From contig NZ_CP047895.1 in assembly GCF_009913435.1 (NCBI RefSeq), positions 1 through 64,000 of the forward strand: DNA of 64,000 nucleotides, given 5' to 3'. The notes beneath the pieces are model-generated. The model was not told the origin of the DNA. It ran no database searches and saw nothing but the letters and a program-made list of their open reading frames with translations. Positions within the stretch are counted from its first letter, which is position 1. Each line of letters begins with the position of its first letter. The stretch is from Sphingomonas changnyeongensis. GTDB lineage: Bacteria > Pseudomonadota > Alphaproteobacteria > Sphingomonadales > Sphingomonadaceae. Shown here piece by piece: positions 1 to 9,505 of the stretch. The position numbers and the translations under genes are program-made.

Positions 1-892
1 TCGTAACGCGGCCGCCGGGCCAGCCCCGAATCGATGACGACGCGCACGCCGTCGAGCGTCAGGCTGGTTTCGGCGATCGAGGTGGCGAGCACCAGCTTGC
101 GCCGCCCGGCCGGGGCCGGGGCGATCGCCGCGCGCTGCGCCGCCGGATCGATCTGGCCGTGCAGCCGGTGCAGCGCCACCGTGTCGGGCAATGCATCCAG
201 CCGTTCGGCCACCCGCTCGATCTCCGCAACACCGGGCAGGAAGACAAGGATGCCCCCTCCTGCTCGCGCAGCGCGGTGCGGACGGCGGCGGCCGCCGCAT
301 CCTCGATCCGCTGGTCCGGCCCGCGCCCCAGATGGACGATGCGCAGATCATGGCTGCGCCCGGCGCTTTCGATCACCGGCGCATCGCCCAGCAGCGCGCC
401 AAAGCGCGCGCCGTCGAGCGTTGCCGACATCGGCATCAGCCTTAAATCCGGGCGCAGCGCCGCCTGGGCATCGAGCGCCAGTGCCAGTGCAAAATCGCTG
501 TCGAGGCTGCGCTCATGCACCTCGTCGAACAGCACTGCCGACACGCCGGCCAGTTCGGGGTCGGCCTGGATGCGGTTGACAAAAATCCCCTCGGTCAGGA
601 CGGTAACGCGGGTGGCGGACGAGCGCTTGCTGTCGAGCCGGGTCTGATAGCCGAAGCGGCGGCCGACGGGTTCGCCCGCGATGTCGGCCATGCGTTCGGC
701 CGCCGCGCGCGCCGCCAGCCGGCGCGGCGACAGCAGCAGCACCTCGCCCGTGCACCAGCTCTGTTCGATCAGCGCCGGGGCGACCGCCGTGGTCTTGCCG
801 GCACCCGGCGGCGCGACGAGCACCGCGCTGTTCCGCGCCGCGAGCGCAGCCAGCAGCTCGTCCAGCACATGATGGATCGGCAGGTCGGTCAC
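1..892 (-). CDS. hrpB: ATP-dependent helicase HrpB, N-terminal part (runs off left edge, frameshifted)
   Basis: DEAH-box helicase of the HrpB family. The N-terminus shows Walker A APPGAGKTT (residues 27-35), the DEVH box (about 123-126) and the SAT motif (about 156-158), the usual order of RecA-like domain 1. After about residue 212 the frame is lost at a run of five C (253-257). Adding one C restores a family-like stretch (GGILVFLPGVAEIE) and continues through LATSIAETSLTLDGVRVVIDSG to the window edge. As written, the frame stops at position 59. The C-terminal HrpB domains lie outside the window. The exact RNA substrate of HrpB is not established. Start chosen at MTDLPIHHV because the helicase fold begins about 20 residues later. 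Confidence 0.9.
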
Positions 893-902
893 CCGCCGCC
901 CG

Positions 903-940
903 CTAGAGCATTTTCAAGCCGGGTGGAATCACCCGGCGGC
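903..940. repeat. Extragenic palindrome with GAGCATTTTC motif
   Basis: The sequence reads CTAGAGCATTTTCAAGCC followed by a 7-bp hairpin CCGGGTG-GAAT-CACCCGG (919-936). It sits between the start of hrpB and the terminator of the exb operon and codes for nothing. From memory, GAGCATTTTC followed by a short hairpin resembles dispersed intergenic repeats of alphaproteobacteria; only one copy lies in this window, so the repeat status is inferred. Confidence 0.4.
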
Positions 941-973
941 GCGTCCCATGCCCCGCCCCGGGACCCGGGACAC

Positions 974-1002
974 AAAAAAAGGGCGGCCCGTGCGGACCGC
1001 CC
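974..1002 (-). terminator. Rho-independent terminator of the tonB-exb cluster
   Basis: Read on the minus strand: a 9-bp stem GGGCGGTCC / GGGCCGCCC (one G-U pair), 4-base loop GCAC, then seven T. It lies 56 bases after the stop of the last exbD gene and ends the tonB-exbB-exbD-exbD transcript. Confidence 0.85.
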
Positions 1003-1058
1003 CCTGTCAGGCCTGTCGCCCCGCCGCCGCCCGTATGCGGACGGCGACCGGTCAGCGA

Positions 1059-1484
1059 TCAGAAATTGCCATATTGTTCGTTGCCGACGAAACCCATCTT
1101 GGTCACTTTGGACTTCTTGATCACCGCCAGAACACGGTCGACCACATCGTAACGGGCATTCGCGTCCGGCTGGACATGAAGTTCGGGTTCCGGGTTCATC
1201 GCCAGGGTCCGCTCCAGATACAGGCCGAGCGTCGCCTCGTCGATCGGGGCGCCGTTCCACAGGATCTGGCCCGCAGTATCGACCGAGACCTTGTTCTTGA
1301 CCGGGTCGATCGGCGGGGTGCTCTGCGGTCCAGAATCGACCGGCAGGTCAATCTTCACCGCATGGGTCTGGATCGGGATGGTGATGATGAACATGATGAG
1401 CAGAACGAGCATGACGTCGATAAGCGGCGTCGTGTTCATTTCGCCCATCGGCTCGCCGTCGTCGCGGCCGCCACTGATAGCCAT
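1059..1484 (-). CDS. exbD: ExbD/TolR-family biopolymer transport protein (second copy)
   Basis: 141-residue single-pass inner-membrane protein. A short cytoplasmic N-terminus with EMNTTPLIDVMLVLLI (about 14-30) contains the proton-path aspartate of the transmembrane helix (IDVML), followed by a periplasmic domain ending MGFVGNEQYGNF. It works with ExbB to couple proton flow to TonB. Last gene of the four-gene cluster, 16 bases after the other exbD. The two ExbD copies differ strongly outside the helix, so this is not a recent duplication. TolR is the alternative name, but the adjacent tonB favours ExbD. Confidence 0.93.
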   Translation of the reverse strand: MAISGGRDDGEPMGEMNTTPLIDVMLVLLIMFIITIPIQTHAVKIDLPVDSGPQSTPPIDPVKNKVSVDTAGQILWNGAPIDEATLGLYLERTLAMNPEPELHVQPDANARYDVVDRVLAVIKKSKVTKMGFVGNEQYGNF

Positions 1485-1500
1485 CTAGACTGCTCCTGCC

Positions 1501-1977
1501 TTACAAGCGGGTGGTCGCGCCACCGGGCGCGGGCTGCGAGATGAAGCCGACCCGGGCGAAACCGGCGCGCTGCATCGTGTAGATCGCCCCGCCGATGCAC
1601 CGGTAGGGCGTCGCCACGTCACCGCGGATATGCACTTCCGGCAGCTCGAGATCCGGATTGTTCACCCCGCCCTGACGGTCGATTTCCGCCTTGAGCTTGA
1701 CGACCGCGCGTTCCAGCAGCTCGTCCGCATTCACCCGCGTCACGCCCCAATAGACCTCGCACTCACCGTTCACCGCCCGGATGGACAGCGAGACGTTTTC
1801 AGGCTTGGTCGTGGTCGGATCGAACCGCACGTCAGGCAGCTTGACCTCGACCGTCTGGATCACGACGGGCACGGCGATCAGAAAGATGATGAGCAACACC
1901 AGCATGACGTCCACAAGGGGCGTCGTGTTGATGTCGGACATGGGGGAGTCGCTGTCGCCCCCGACTGCCATTGCCAT
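1501..1977 (-). CDS. exbD: ExbD/TolR-family biopolymer transport protein (first copy)
   Basis: 158-residue ExbD-like protein with the conserved DINTTPLVDVMLVLLIIF segment (about 15-32), including the membrane aspartate, and a periplasmic domain with two cysteines (ECEVYW and YRCIGG) that could form a disulfide. It lies between exbB and a second exbD. Tandem exbD genes downstream of exbB are known in proteobacteria such as Xanthomonas; whether both copies enter the same complex cannot be told from sequence. Confidence 0.93.
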   Translation of the reverse strand: MAMAVGGDSDSPMSDINTTPLVDVMLVLLIIFLIAVPVVIQTVEVKLPDVRFDPTTTKPENVSLSIRAVNGECEVYWGVTRVNADELLERAVVKLKAEIDRQGGVNNPDLELPEVHIRGDVATPYRCIGGAIYTMQRAGFARVGFISQPAPGGATTRL

Positions 1978-2056
1978 GTTGAGTTATCCTGTCTGCGCCG
2001 CCGGCGGACCAGCGGCGGGAGGGGCAGGCGGGTCGCCCCGCCTGCCCGACCGATGC

Positions 2057-2851
2057 TTAAGCCTTGGGCGCGGCGGCGGCCGGCGCAGCCGGCTTGGCAG
2101 CGGCGGCGGTGGCCGGACGCGCGGCGACGGCGGTCTGCGGCTTCACCGCGCCACCCGACATCATGTAGCCGAGCACGTCGTTCGAGAAGTCCGACAGCTC
2201 TTCCGAGATCGCCTTGTTGCGGCCCTGCAGCCAGTTGAAGGCAAGCACGGCCGGAACGGCGACGACGAGGCCGAGCGCGGTCATGATCAGCGCTTCACCG
2301 ACCGGACCGGCGACCGCGTCGATCGACGCCTGGCCGGCAAGGCCGATCTTGATGAGCGCGCGGTAGATCCCGATGACGGTGCCGAACAGGCCGACGAACG
2401 GCGCGGTCGCGCCGACGGTGGCGAGGAAGGCGAGGCCGCCCGCCAGCTTCGACTTGATCATGCCCTGGCTGCGGTGGAGCGAGCCGTGCAGCCAGTCATG
2501 CGCCTCGACCGGATCGGTCAGCTTGGTGTGCTGTTCCTGGGCGACGAGCGCGTCGTCGACGATCTGGCGATAGGCGCTGTTCTTGTCGAGCTTGTTGGCG
2601 CCGTCCTTCAGGCTGGTCATCGACCAGAAGCTCTGACGGACCTTCTTGCCCTGGTTGAGGATCTTCTGCTGCTCGAACAGCTTGGTGAACAGGATGTAGA
2701 ACGACACGATCGACATGCCGACCAGGATGATGAAGGTCGACCAGGCGATCAGGCCGCCCTGCTCGAGCGCGGCTTTGAGGCCGTAGGGGTTTTCGCCCGC
2801 GGGGGCGCCGGCCGCCGCTTCAGCGGCGAAAAGAGCGATATGGGTGAGCAT
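2057..2851 (-). CDS. exbB: ExbB/TolQ-family proton-channel protein
   Basis: 264 residues, MotA/TolQ/ExbB fold. A first transmembrane helix lies near residues 31-53, a long cytoplasmic loop follows, and two helices with FLATVGATAPFVGLFGTVIGIYRAL (quoted in parts: FLATVGATAPFVGL, FGTVIGIYRAL) and GEALIMTALGLVVAVPAV carry the family signatures. The tail from about residue 235 is an Ala/Pro/Lys-rich low-complexity stretch ending AAAPKA, longer than in E. coli ExbB. It is second in the cluster, after tonB, with a GC hairpin in the 67-base gap. The product forms the proton channel with ExbD that energises TonB. Confidence 0.94.
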   Translation of the reverse strand: MLTHIALFAAEAAAGAPAGENPYGLKAALEQGGLIAWSTFIILVGMSIVSFYILFTKLFEQQKILNQGKKVRQSFWSMTSLKDGANKLDKNSAYRQIVDDALVAQEQHTKLTDPVEAHDWLHGSLHRSQGMIKSKLAGGLAFLATVGATAPFVGLFGTVIGIYRALIKIGLAGQASIDAVAGPVGEALIMTALGLVVAVPAVLAFNWLQGRNKAISEELSDFSNDVLGYMMSGGAVKPQTAVAARPATAAAAKPAAPAAAAPKA

Positions 2852-2891
2852 TGTTCGAGACTTCCTCTAAAGATTTTTACCTGCCGGGGGC

Positions 2892-2911
2892 GGCCCCGCC
2901 GCTGCGGGGCC
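2892..2911 (-). promoter_or_regulatory. Perfect 8-bp GC hairpin between tonB and exbB
   Basis: GGCCCCGC-4-GCGGGGCC lies directly downstream of the tonB stop and upstream of exbB on the minus strand. No T-run follows, so it is not a textbook terminator. It could stabilise the tonB mRNA 3' end or reduce read-through into exbB. Confidence 0.5.
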
Positions 2912-2918
2912 TGCCGCC

Positions 2919-3574
2919 TTATTTCGGGATCTGCCAGCGGATGCGGCGCGACTGGGACGTGCGCATCGGGCTGCCATTTTCATCCTGGGCCGGGGTGTAT
3001 TTGCCCCGGCGGGTGATGGCGCGGCAGGCCGCTTCGTCCAGGTCGGGCGAACCACTGGAGCTGGTCACGCGGCAGTTTTCCACGCGCCCCTGCTCGTTGA
3101 TTTCCCAGCTGATGGCGGTCGTGCCTTCCCGCTCTTCACGCAGCGCGCGCGGCGGGTAATCGTCCTGCGTGACCCACTGTGCCGGGTCACCCTTGGCGCC
3201 TGCGGCCTTGCTGATGCGCGGCGCGGGCGGGGCGGCGGCGGGGCCGGACGGGGATCGGGCACGTACACCGGCGGCGGGTTCGGCTGCGACTGGATCACCG
3301 GAGCCTGCGGGGCAGGCGTCTGGACGATCGGCGGCGGCGTCACCACGGGCGGCGGTTCGATCGGCTGATCGGGTGGCGGAGGCGGCGGTTCTTCCTCCGG
3401 AGGTGGCGGCTCTTCCTCGACGTCGAAGGTCTTCAGATCTGTGGCGACCTTCTTGATGACGTTGAAGGCAAGGCCGGTCACGAACGCGTAGCCAAGCGCC
3501 GCGTGGATCAGGATGACAATCCCGATCGACACGACCTTGCTACCGCTCAAGCCCTGTTTGTCAGCGTAGGCCAT
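2919..3574 (-). CDS. tonB: Energy transducer TonB (frameshifted as read)
   Basis: N-terminal signal anchor (SKVVSIGIVILIHAALGYAF, about 12-31), then a long proline-rich spacer with EEEPPPPEEEPPPPPP and PPPPRP-type repeats, then a TonB C-terminal domain. The domain is only readable after adding one base at the G run 3229-3232, in the proline-coding repeat. It then runs PRISKAAGAKGDPAQWVTQ ... YPPRALREEREGTTAISWE ... RIRWQIPK, stop at 2919, giving about 218 residues. As written, the frame runs out at 3065 without the C-terminal fold. First gene of the tonB-exbB-exbD-exbD cluster; it would transduce energy to outer-membrane receptors such as the one at 29-31 kb. Confidence 0.9.
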
Positions 3575-3686
3575 TCAGTAACGAGACTCCCTCTCGCGGC
3601 CTGGCCAGGCGCGAAGGGAGCGCAGGGCCGGTGCCGCAGTGATCGGTTCCGCCCTCCCTTATTGTCTTGTTAGGCAGAAGGCCGGT

Positions 3687-3714
3687 TTTCTATCGTCGCC
3701 CCTGGGAGACGCAA
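3687..3714 (-). promoter_or_regulatory. Candidate sigma-70 promoter of the tonB cluster
   Basis: On the minus strand TTGCGT, 16 bases, then TAGAAA, about 110 bases upstream of the tonB start. The opposite strand of this 228-base gap also carries the leader of the secreted protein at 3803. No Fur-like box was recognised. Confidence 0.4.
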
Positions 3715-3802
3715 ACTCTTTGTCGTACGGATCGAACCTAGATCGGCCTTATGACGTTTTTGTGTGAGCCGCCTCCCCCGCCCGCCGCAATTATGGAACG
3801 CC

Positions 3803-4653
3803 ATGAACCGCTTGTTTCTGACCCTTGCCGTTACGGCAATCGCCGCTTCCGCCCCGCTTGCCGCCCAGACCGACAATCGGTCCCCGGCCTTTTCCGCCAC
3901 TTATGCGGACCTGGCTGATCTGGGCATCGACGCCCCACTGGCCCTGATCGGCACAGTCCGCCGCGCCCAGCTACTGCCTCCCGAGCTGTCTATCGGTGTC
4001 ATGCCGGGACGGGCGCGGCTGCTGGTCGAGGTCGATGTGTCGCGACTGATTCGCGGTATCGACGGCCTGCCGCCGCGGCTCAGCTATCTGGCGGACGTGG
4101 CGGTCGATTCGCGCGGCCGGCCGGCAAAGCTGCGCGGCCAGAGCCTGCTGATCTTCGCGCGCCCGGTGCCGGGCCGGACGGACATGATCCAGCTGGTCGC
4201 GCCCGACGCACAGCTGGCGGTCGACGCCGCGCAGCTCGCCCAGGCGGAAGCGATCCTGAGCGAAAGCCGCCTGCCCGATGCGCCGCCACGCATCACCGGC
4301 ATCACCGGGGCGTTTCATGTGCCGGGCGCGCTGCCGGGGGAAAGCGAGACGCAGATCTTCCTCGCCACCGCCGACCGGCGGCCGGTGTCGCTGTCGGTGC
4401 TGCGCCGCCCCGGCGAAACGCCGCGCTGGGCGGTCGCGCTGGGCGAGATTGTCGATGAAGCAGCGGCGGCCCCGGCGCGCGACACATTGCTCTGGTATCG
4501 GCTCGCCTGCGGCCTGCCCCGGCGCTGCCGGCTGCGGCGCTCGGCACGCTCGGCGCGTCCGCACAGGCGGCGGCACGCGCCGATTATGCGCTGGTGCTGG
4601 AAGGGCTGGGGCGCTGCGCGCGCCACCGTGGGGGCGAAGCGCCGCGCGGATGA
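3803..4653 (+). CDS. Secreted hypothetical protein (frameshifted near the 3' end)
   Basis: Not recognised as a named family. The ATG at 3803 gives a clear signal peptide (MNRLFLTLAVTAIAASAPLAAQ, cleavage likely after Ala-Gln); an upstream GTG at 3764 would bury it, so 3803 is preferred. The mature part is a compact, charged alpha/beta-looking domain without membrane helices, containing a conserved-looking LLIFARPVPG stretch and VAALGEIVDEA-type segments. At the C run 4517-4520 one base seems missing; restoring it gives LACGLPPALPAAALGTLGAS ... GEAPRG and a stop at 4653, about 283 residues. As written the frame continues as an Arg-rich stretch to about 4711. Likely periplasmic. Confidence 0.7.
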
Positions 4654-4716
4654 CCGGGCTGCGGCGGTGCGCGCATCCGGGGGGCCGGGCGGGTTTCCGC
4701 TCCGGCCCTGACGGGG

Positions 4717-5130
4717 TCAGCGCGAGCTGATCTCGATGCCCACCGCGCGGCAATCGGGATAGACGTCGGGCTTGCGGGTGGCGACGCGCAGGCCGATCAC
4801 GCCCTTGCGCGCGGCGATCAGCGCATAGATTTCGCGCGCCAGCGTTTCCTGCAGGTTGAAACGCCGGCTGGTCGCCAGCCGCGTCACCTCTGTGCGCAGG
4901 AAATCATAATCCCAGGCGCTCGCCTGCTCATCCTCGTCCGGAAAGCTGGCGGGGTCGATCTCGACATCGATGGTGACAATCAGGCGCTGCGGGGTGCCAA
5001 CCTCGAAATCATGAAAGCCGATATCGACCGGCAGCTCGAAATCCTCGAGAAAGATGCGGAAGCTGCGCGGCGCAAGCGCAGGCGGGACCAGCCCGTCAAG
5101 CGCAGGCGGCAGGGTGGCGGTGTCAGTCAT
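4717..5130 (-). CDS. folB: Dihydroneopterin aldolase family protein (FolB)
   Basis: 137 residues, the size of the FolB/FolX tunnelling fold. Visible are FLEDFELPVDIGFHDFEVGTPQ (read as FLEDFELPVDIGFHDFE plus VGTPQ) with the conserved GxHxxE-like start, a central YDFLRTEVTRLA, the NLQETLAREI segment carrying the catalytic glutamate region, and a C-terminal RKPDVYPDCRAVGIEI resembling the K-P family end. FolB converts dihydroneopterin to 6-hydroxymethyldihydropterin in folate synthesis. It stands alone here between two unrelated genes, so FolB versus the related FolX epimerase is decided only by motif resemblance. Confidence 0.85.
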   Translation of the reverse strand: MTDTATLPPALDGLVPPALAPRSFRIFLEDFELPVDIGFHDFEVGTPQRLIVTIDVEIDPASFPDEDEQASAWDYDFLRTEVTRLATSRRFNLQETLAREIYALIAARKGVIGLRVATRKPDVYPDCRAVGIEISSR

Positions 5131-5181
5131 GGCCCGGCCCTGTGACGCCTCGGGGCGCGGCGCGCAACCCCGGCACCTTGG

Positions 5182-7462
5182 TTATTGTGCGCCGGCTGGC
5201 GCTGCGCCACGCTCCCCGGCGGCTGCGCCCGCCACCACCCGGTCGAGAAAACGCTCGATCGTCCGCCACAGATGCACACTCACCCCGGCCCGGCGACGCG
5301 GTGGCCAAAGCCCGGATAGACCATGGTTTCAAACGGCGTCCCCGCCGCCTGCAGCCGCGCCATCAGCGCGGTCGAGTTGTCGAACACCACATTGTCGTCG
5401 GCCATGCCGTGGATCAGCAGCAGCGGATCGGCGATGCGCCCCGCCTGATCGAGCGCACCCGCGCGCACATAGGCGGCAGCGTCCTGGCGCGGATCGCCCA
5501 GATAGCGTTCGGTATAATGGGTGTCGTACAGCCCCCAGTCGGTCACCGGCGCGCCCGAAATGCCGCCGGCAAACGCCCCCGGCGCGGCCTGCAGCAGCTT
5601 GAGCGTCATATAGCCGCCATAGGACCAGCCATTGACGATGATCCGCGCCGGATCGACATCGGCCTGGGTCTTGAGCCAGGCCAGCCCTGCCAGCTGGTCC
5701 GCAACCTCGGCCTGCCCCAGCTTCAGATGAATGGGGGCCTCGAACGCCTTGCCGCGATCGGGTGTGCCGCGATTGTCGATCGAAAACACGATCCAGCCCC
5801 GCTGCACCAGATATTGGTGGGTCAGGCTGTTCCATTCATTGACGACCTGGCGGCCGCCGCCCGGCCCGCCATAGACCTGGAAGAACACCGGGCGCGGGCC
5901 GGAAAAGCCGCGCGGGCGGAAGATCTTGTAATGCAGGATCTGGCCGTCGGCGGCCTTGAGCGTGCCGAAATCGGGCCGGACATGGCGGGCGAGAAAGGGC
6001 TGATAGGGGTGATCGCCCGCCAGCCGGTTTTCTTCCACCCAGGCGATGCGCTTGCCCTTGTCGTCGGCCAGATAGGTCTGGGGCGGCTGCACGGTGCTCG
6101 ACCGGGTGACGATCAGCCGCCGCCCGGCCGCATCCATCGCCGCCTGATGGCTGAACCCGGCCTCGGTCACGCGCACCGGCGTTGCCGGGCCGGTGATCGA
6201 CACCTGATAGACATGCCATTCGAGCGGCGTGTCGCGATTGGCGAGGATCCAGGCGCGACCCGCCGCCTCGTCGACGCCGAGCAGGCGCTTCACCTGCCAC
6301 GGCCCGCGCGTCAGCTGGGTCCAGCGGCCCTTGTCGAACCGGTAGAGATGGGCATGGCCGTCGCGCTCCGACGTCCAGAGCAGCCCGCCCCGGCCAGCGG
6401 CCGCAGATCGTCATTGAGATTGACCCAGGTCGCCGCCGTCTCGCTGAACAGCACGGTCGACGTGCCGGTCGCGGGATCGACACGCAGCAGGTCGAGCCGC
6501 TTCTGGTCGCGCGTCTGGCGCTGGACGAGCAAGGCCGAGCCGTCGGGCAGCCAGTTGACCCGCGCCAGATAGATGTCCTCGTCCGCGCCCAGATCGACCC
6601 GGCGGGGCGCACCGCCGGCGGCGTCGATCAGATACAGGCCGACGCGCGCATTGGCGGTGCCGGCGCGCGGATAACGCTGTTCATAGACGCGGGTGCCGTC
6701 CGCGCCGATCGCCGCACGGGTCACCGTCGCGACCGGGGCCTCGTCGACACGGGCAACCGCGATCATGCGGTCATCGGGCGACCACCAATGGCCGCGGGTC
6801 CGGTCAATCTCCTCCTGCGCGACAAACTCGGCCACGCCCCAGCTGAGCGTGCCGCCGCCATCCCGGGTCAGCGCGCGTTCGGTGCCGGTCTTCAGATCAT
6901 GAACGAACAGATTCTGATCGCGGACGAACGAGACGAACCCGCCGCGCGGGCTGATCGTGCCGTCAAGCTCGCTGGTCGCGGTCGCGGTCAGGCGGCGCGG
7001 CGCGCCGCCGAGCGGCTGGAGATACAGGTCACCGTCAACGGGCACGAGCAGGCTCTGCGCGTCGGGCGCCCAGTCATAGGCGACGATGCCGGTCTGGTCG
7101 GCGATGCGCGCGCGTTCGCGCTGCATCTTCTCGGCTTCCGACAGCGGACCGGTGCCGCCGAGCGTGCGGCTGTCGACGATCATCCGCTGCGCGCCGGTGC
7201 GCGTGTCCACCGCCCACAGATCGTAACGCTGCTTGTCGTCCGGCCGGTTGCGCAGCGCGCTCAGCCAGCGTCCGTCGGGCGACAGGCGCAGCAGCCGGGG
7301 GGCAGGACCGCCCAGCGCCGGGTTGGCGAAAATGCGCTCAAGCGTCAGCGCCGGCCCCGCGCTGACGGGATCGGCGGCGGACGGATTGGCCTGAACGGGC
7401 GCGGCAGTCAGCGCGCTGGCGGACAGGAACAGGGCAAGGGCGGGCGAAATGCGACGGTTCAT
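5182..7462 (-). CDS. S9 family dipeptidyl-peptidase IV-type serine peptidase (two frameshifts as read)
   Basis: ATG at 7462 gives a signal peptide (MNRRISPALALFLSASALTAAP), so the enzyme is exported. Beta-propeller repeats follow, with the DPP-IV glutamate signature WGVAEFVAQEEIDRTRG that binds the substrate N-terminus. The C-terminal alpha/beta-hydrolase domain has the nucleophile motif NGWSYGGYM, the acid HGMADDNVVF and the histidine YPGFGHRV. One base is missing in the G-rich stretch 6384-6391 and one in the C run 5283-5286; restoring both yields about 760 residues ending VVAGAAAGERGAAPAGAQ, stop at 5182. As written, the coding appears split at 6311 and ends at 5280. The enzyme removes N-terminal X-Pro dipeptides, in the periplasm or on the surface. 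Confidence 0.9.
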
Positions 7463-7513
7463 GCCGCCGGTTATTGCGGCGCCGCCCCTGCCGGGCAAGC
7501 CGGTGACGCCAAG

Positions 7514-9046
7514 TTATTTCGGGCCCGGCGATCCGGCCCCTGTGTCCATGTCCCCGGCCCAGCCGAGGCGAAGCGCCCCGGACATTGCCCCCTGCTCCAC
7601 CTCTGCCCCCCTCTCGGCCAGCCGGGCGGCAAGCGCATCCGCCCCCTCGCCCGCCACGCGCACCGGCCGCTCCAGCCGGGCTGAGGCCCACGCGATCAGC
7701 GCGAGCGCGTCCGCCTGTTCGTCAAGCGGCGCGTCGGTCAGCGCCGGCAGCGCATCGACCGGCGGGGCCATGATGACGGTCCAGCCCGGCAGCGCGGCGG
7801 CGGCCCGCGCCTCGAGCATCTGGTAGGCGGCAAGCGTTGCCCCCGGCAGCAGCGCCGCCCGTGCGCGGGCAACGCGCCGCTGCGGATCGACGAGCAGCGC
7901 TTCGGGCGGCGCGCCGGCGACCAGCGCCAGCTGCGCCCGCACCTGCTGTTCCGCCGATTCGGCGGCCTCGGCGCGGGCGGCGGCAAGCTGGGCGGCGTCG
8001 GGTGCCCCGCTGCCCACGCGCACCTGATCGAGCGCGACATCGACCGGGTAGCCGAGCCGCGCGGTGATCGCCGCTTCCGCCCGGCTAGCGGCATCTGTGC
8101 GCAACTCGGGCGTGAACACCGTCGCCGACACGCGCAGCGGACGGGAATCATGGTCGATGGCCAGCTGGGCGATGCGTGCCTTGTCGGCAAACTCGGCAGC
8201 GATGGCGTCGCGGATCTGGCGCGCGGCGACCGCTTCCTGCGCGATGCGCCCCAGCGACAGGCCGAGCGGGACGGACAGCCCGGCAAAGACCGCGACGATC
8301 AGCCCGGCCTGCAGCCAGGTCTGGCGTTCCGACAGCTTGTGCCCGAACCGGTAAAGCCGGGCGAGCGCCGCCGCGCTCAGGCTGATCGCCATCAGATTGG
8401 TGAAGAACAAAAACGCGGCACCGCCGGCAATCGCCATATTGCCGGTCGCCAGCCCGAACCCGACGGTTGCCAGCGGCGGCATCACCGCCACCGCAATGCC
8501 GACCCCGACCAGCGTGCCCGACAGGCCACGGATCAGCGCATAGGCGGCGGCCAGCCCCGACAGCATCGCGACGATCAGATCGAACAGATTGGGCCTGGTG
8601 CGCGCCGCGATCTCGGGCGTCACCTCGGTCAGCGGCGACATCAGCACGACCAGCGCGGCAAAGCTCACGGCAAGGGCGATCCCCGCCGCCAGCGCCATCA
8701 GCGCCCGGCGCAGCAGCGCGGAATCGAACAGCGCAAGGCCAAAGCCCAGCCCCAGAATCGGCCCCATCAATGGCGAAATCAGCATCGCGCCGATGACCAC
8801 CGCCGGTGAGGACTGGAGCAACCCCAATATGGCAACGCCCGCCGACATGACCGTCATGAACAGGAAGGGCGGCCCGATCACCGCATCGCGTTCGACCGTG
8901 GCGAGCACTGCATCATGGCGCACGCCGCGCGTCATCCGCTGCCGAAAGCCCGCAAAGCTGCGCCGGTCCCCGGCCGGCTCCATTCCAGCCTGTCCCGCAC
9001 TGGCCTGTCCCGCACTGGCCGGCTCAAGCGCGTCGATTGAGGTCAT
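7514..9046 (-). CDS. DUF389 / TIGR00341-family membrane protein
   Basis: Predicted inner-membrane protein of about 510 residues. The DUF389 core begins near residue 45 with AVIGPPFLFMTVMSAGVAIL and the hallmark SSPAVVIGAMLISPLMGPILG, followed by several helices (e.g. GVGIAVAVMPPLATVGFGLA, MAIAGGAAFLFFTNLMAI). A large soluble tail after about residue 290 contains repeated Ala-rich amphipathic segments. Start at 9046 (MTSIDALEP) follows a GGGGA ribosome site. A 15-bp direct duplication near 8990-9018 encodes SAGQASAGQAG at the N-terminus. Function of DUF389 proteins is not established. No partner gene is adjacent. Confidence 0.85.
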   Translation of the reverse strand: MTSIDALEPASAGQASAGQAGMEPAGDRRSFAGFRQRMTRGVRHDAVLATVERDAVIGPPFLFMTVMSAGVAILGLLQSSPAVVIGAMLISPLMGPILGLGFGLALFDSALLRRALMALAAGIALAVSFAALVVLMSPLTEVTPEIAARTRPNLFDLIVAMLSGLAAAYALIRGLSGTLVGVGIAVAVMPPLATVGFGLATGNMAIAGGAAFLFFTNLMAISLSAAALARLYRFGHKLSERQTWLQAGLIVAVFAGLSVPLGLSLGRIAQEAVAARQIRDAIAAEFADKARIAQLAIDHDSRPLRVSATVFTPELRTDAASRAEAAITARLGYPVDVALDQVRVGSGAPDAAQLAAARAEAAESAEQQVRAQLALVAGAPPEALLVDPQRRVARARAALLPGATLAAYQMLEARAAAALPGWTVIMAPPVDALPALTDAPLDEQADALALIAWASARLERPVRVAGEGADALAARLAERGAEVEQGAMSGALRLGWAGDMDTGAGSPGPK

Positions 9047-9142
9047 GCTGTCCCCGCCCTGCCATGATGTCGTGGTCAGGGTGTGGCACATCCATCGCAC
9101 CGACAGAAGCGCCGGGGGATCGGGGCTGAGGGAGAAAAATGG

Positions 9143-9214
<72 letters not shown>

Positions 9215-9236
9215 ACGGCCCGACGGGCGAGGCGCG

Positions 9237-9265
9237 CACTTGGTTCAGCGGGCGGCTCTTGTCAA
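9237..9265 (-). promoter_or_regulatory. Candidate tRNA-Thr promoter
   Basis: Perfect TTGACA at 9260-9265 (minus strand), 17-base spacer and a poor -10 (CAAGTG) about 22 bases before the tRNA 5' end. Position and the exact -35 support it; the -10 is weak. Confidence 0.5.
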
Positions 9266-9295
9266 GCCATTGTTGCGGGCGCTAGCGCCCGGACC

Positions 9296-9454
9296 ATGGC
9301 TCAAGACGATGAACGCGCCCGGCGGCTGGCCGCGGCGCTGCGCGAAAACCTCCGCAAACGCAAGGCACAGGCCCGCGCGTCCATGGCCGATGACGTCCCC
9401 GGCGCAGACGGAGAGCCTGACGCCGACGTCCCGGAGTCCAGTCCAGCCGATTAA
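9296..9454 (+). CDS. Small charged conserved-type protein (52 residues)
   Basis: Begins MAQDDERARRLAAALRENLR, continues KRKAQARASMADD, and ends in an acidic tail (EPDADVPESSPAD). The first 30 residues form a basic amphipathic helix and the rest is acidic and probably disordered. From memory this start resembles short hypothetical proteins common in sphingomonads, but no function is known. No clear Shine-Dalgarno is visible before ATG 9296. It sits between the tRNA promoter and the convergent aminopeptidase. Confidence 0.6.
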   Translation: MAQDDERARRLAAALRENLRKRKAQARASMADDVPGADGEPDADVPESSPAD

Positions 9455-9505
9455 GGGCCGACTGGTCCGGGACTGAGCCGCCTCCGCCGCCCCTGCCGAA
9501 ACGCG

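Noticed and set aside
2892..2911. Hairpin between tonB and exbB as a Rho-independent terminator
   Set aside because: No T-tract follows, and exbB depends on read-through from upstream.
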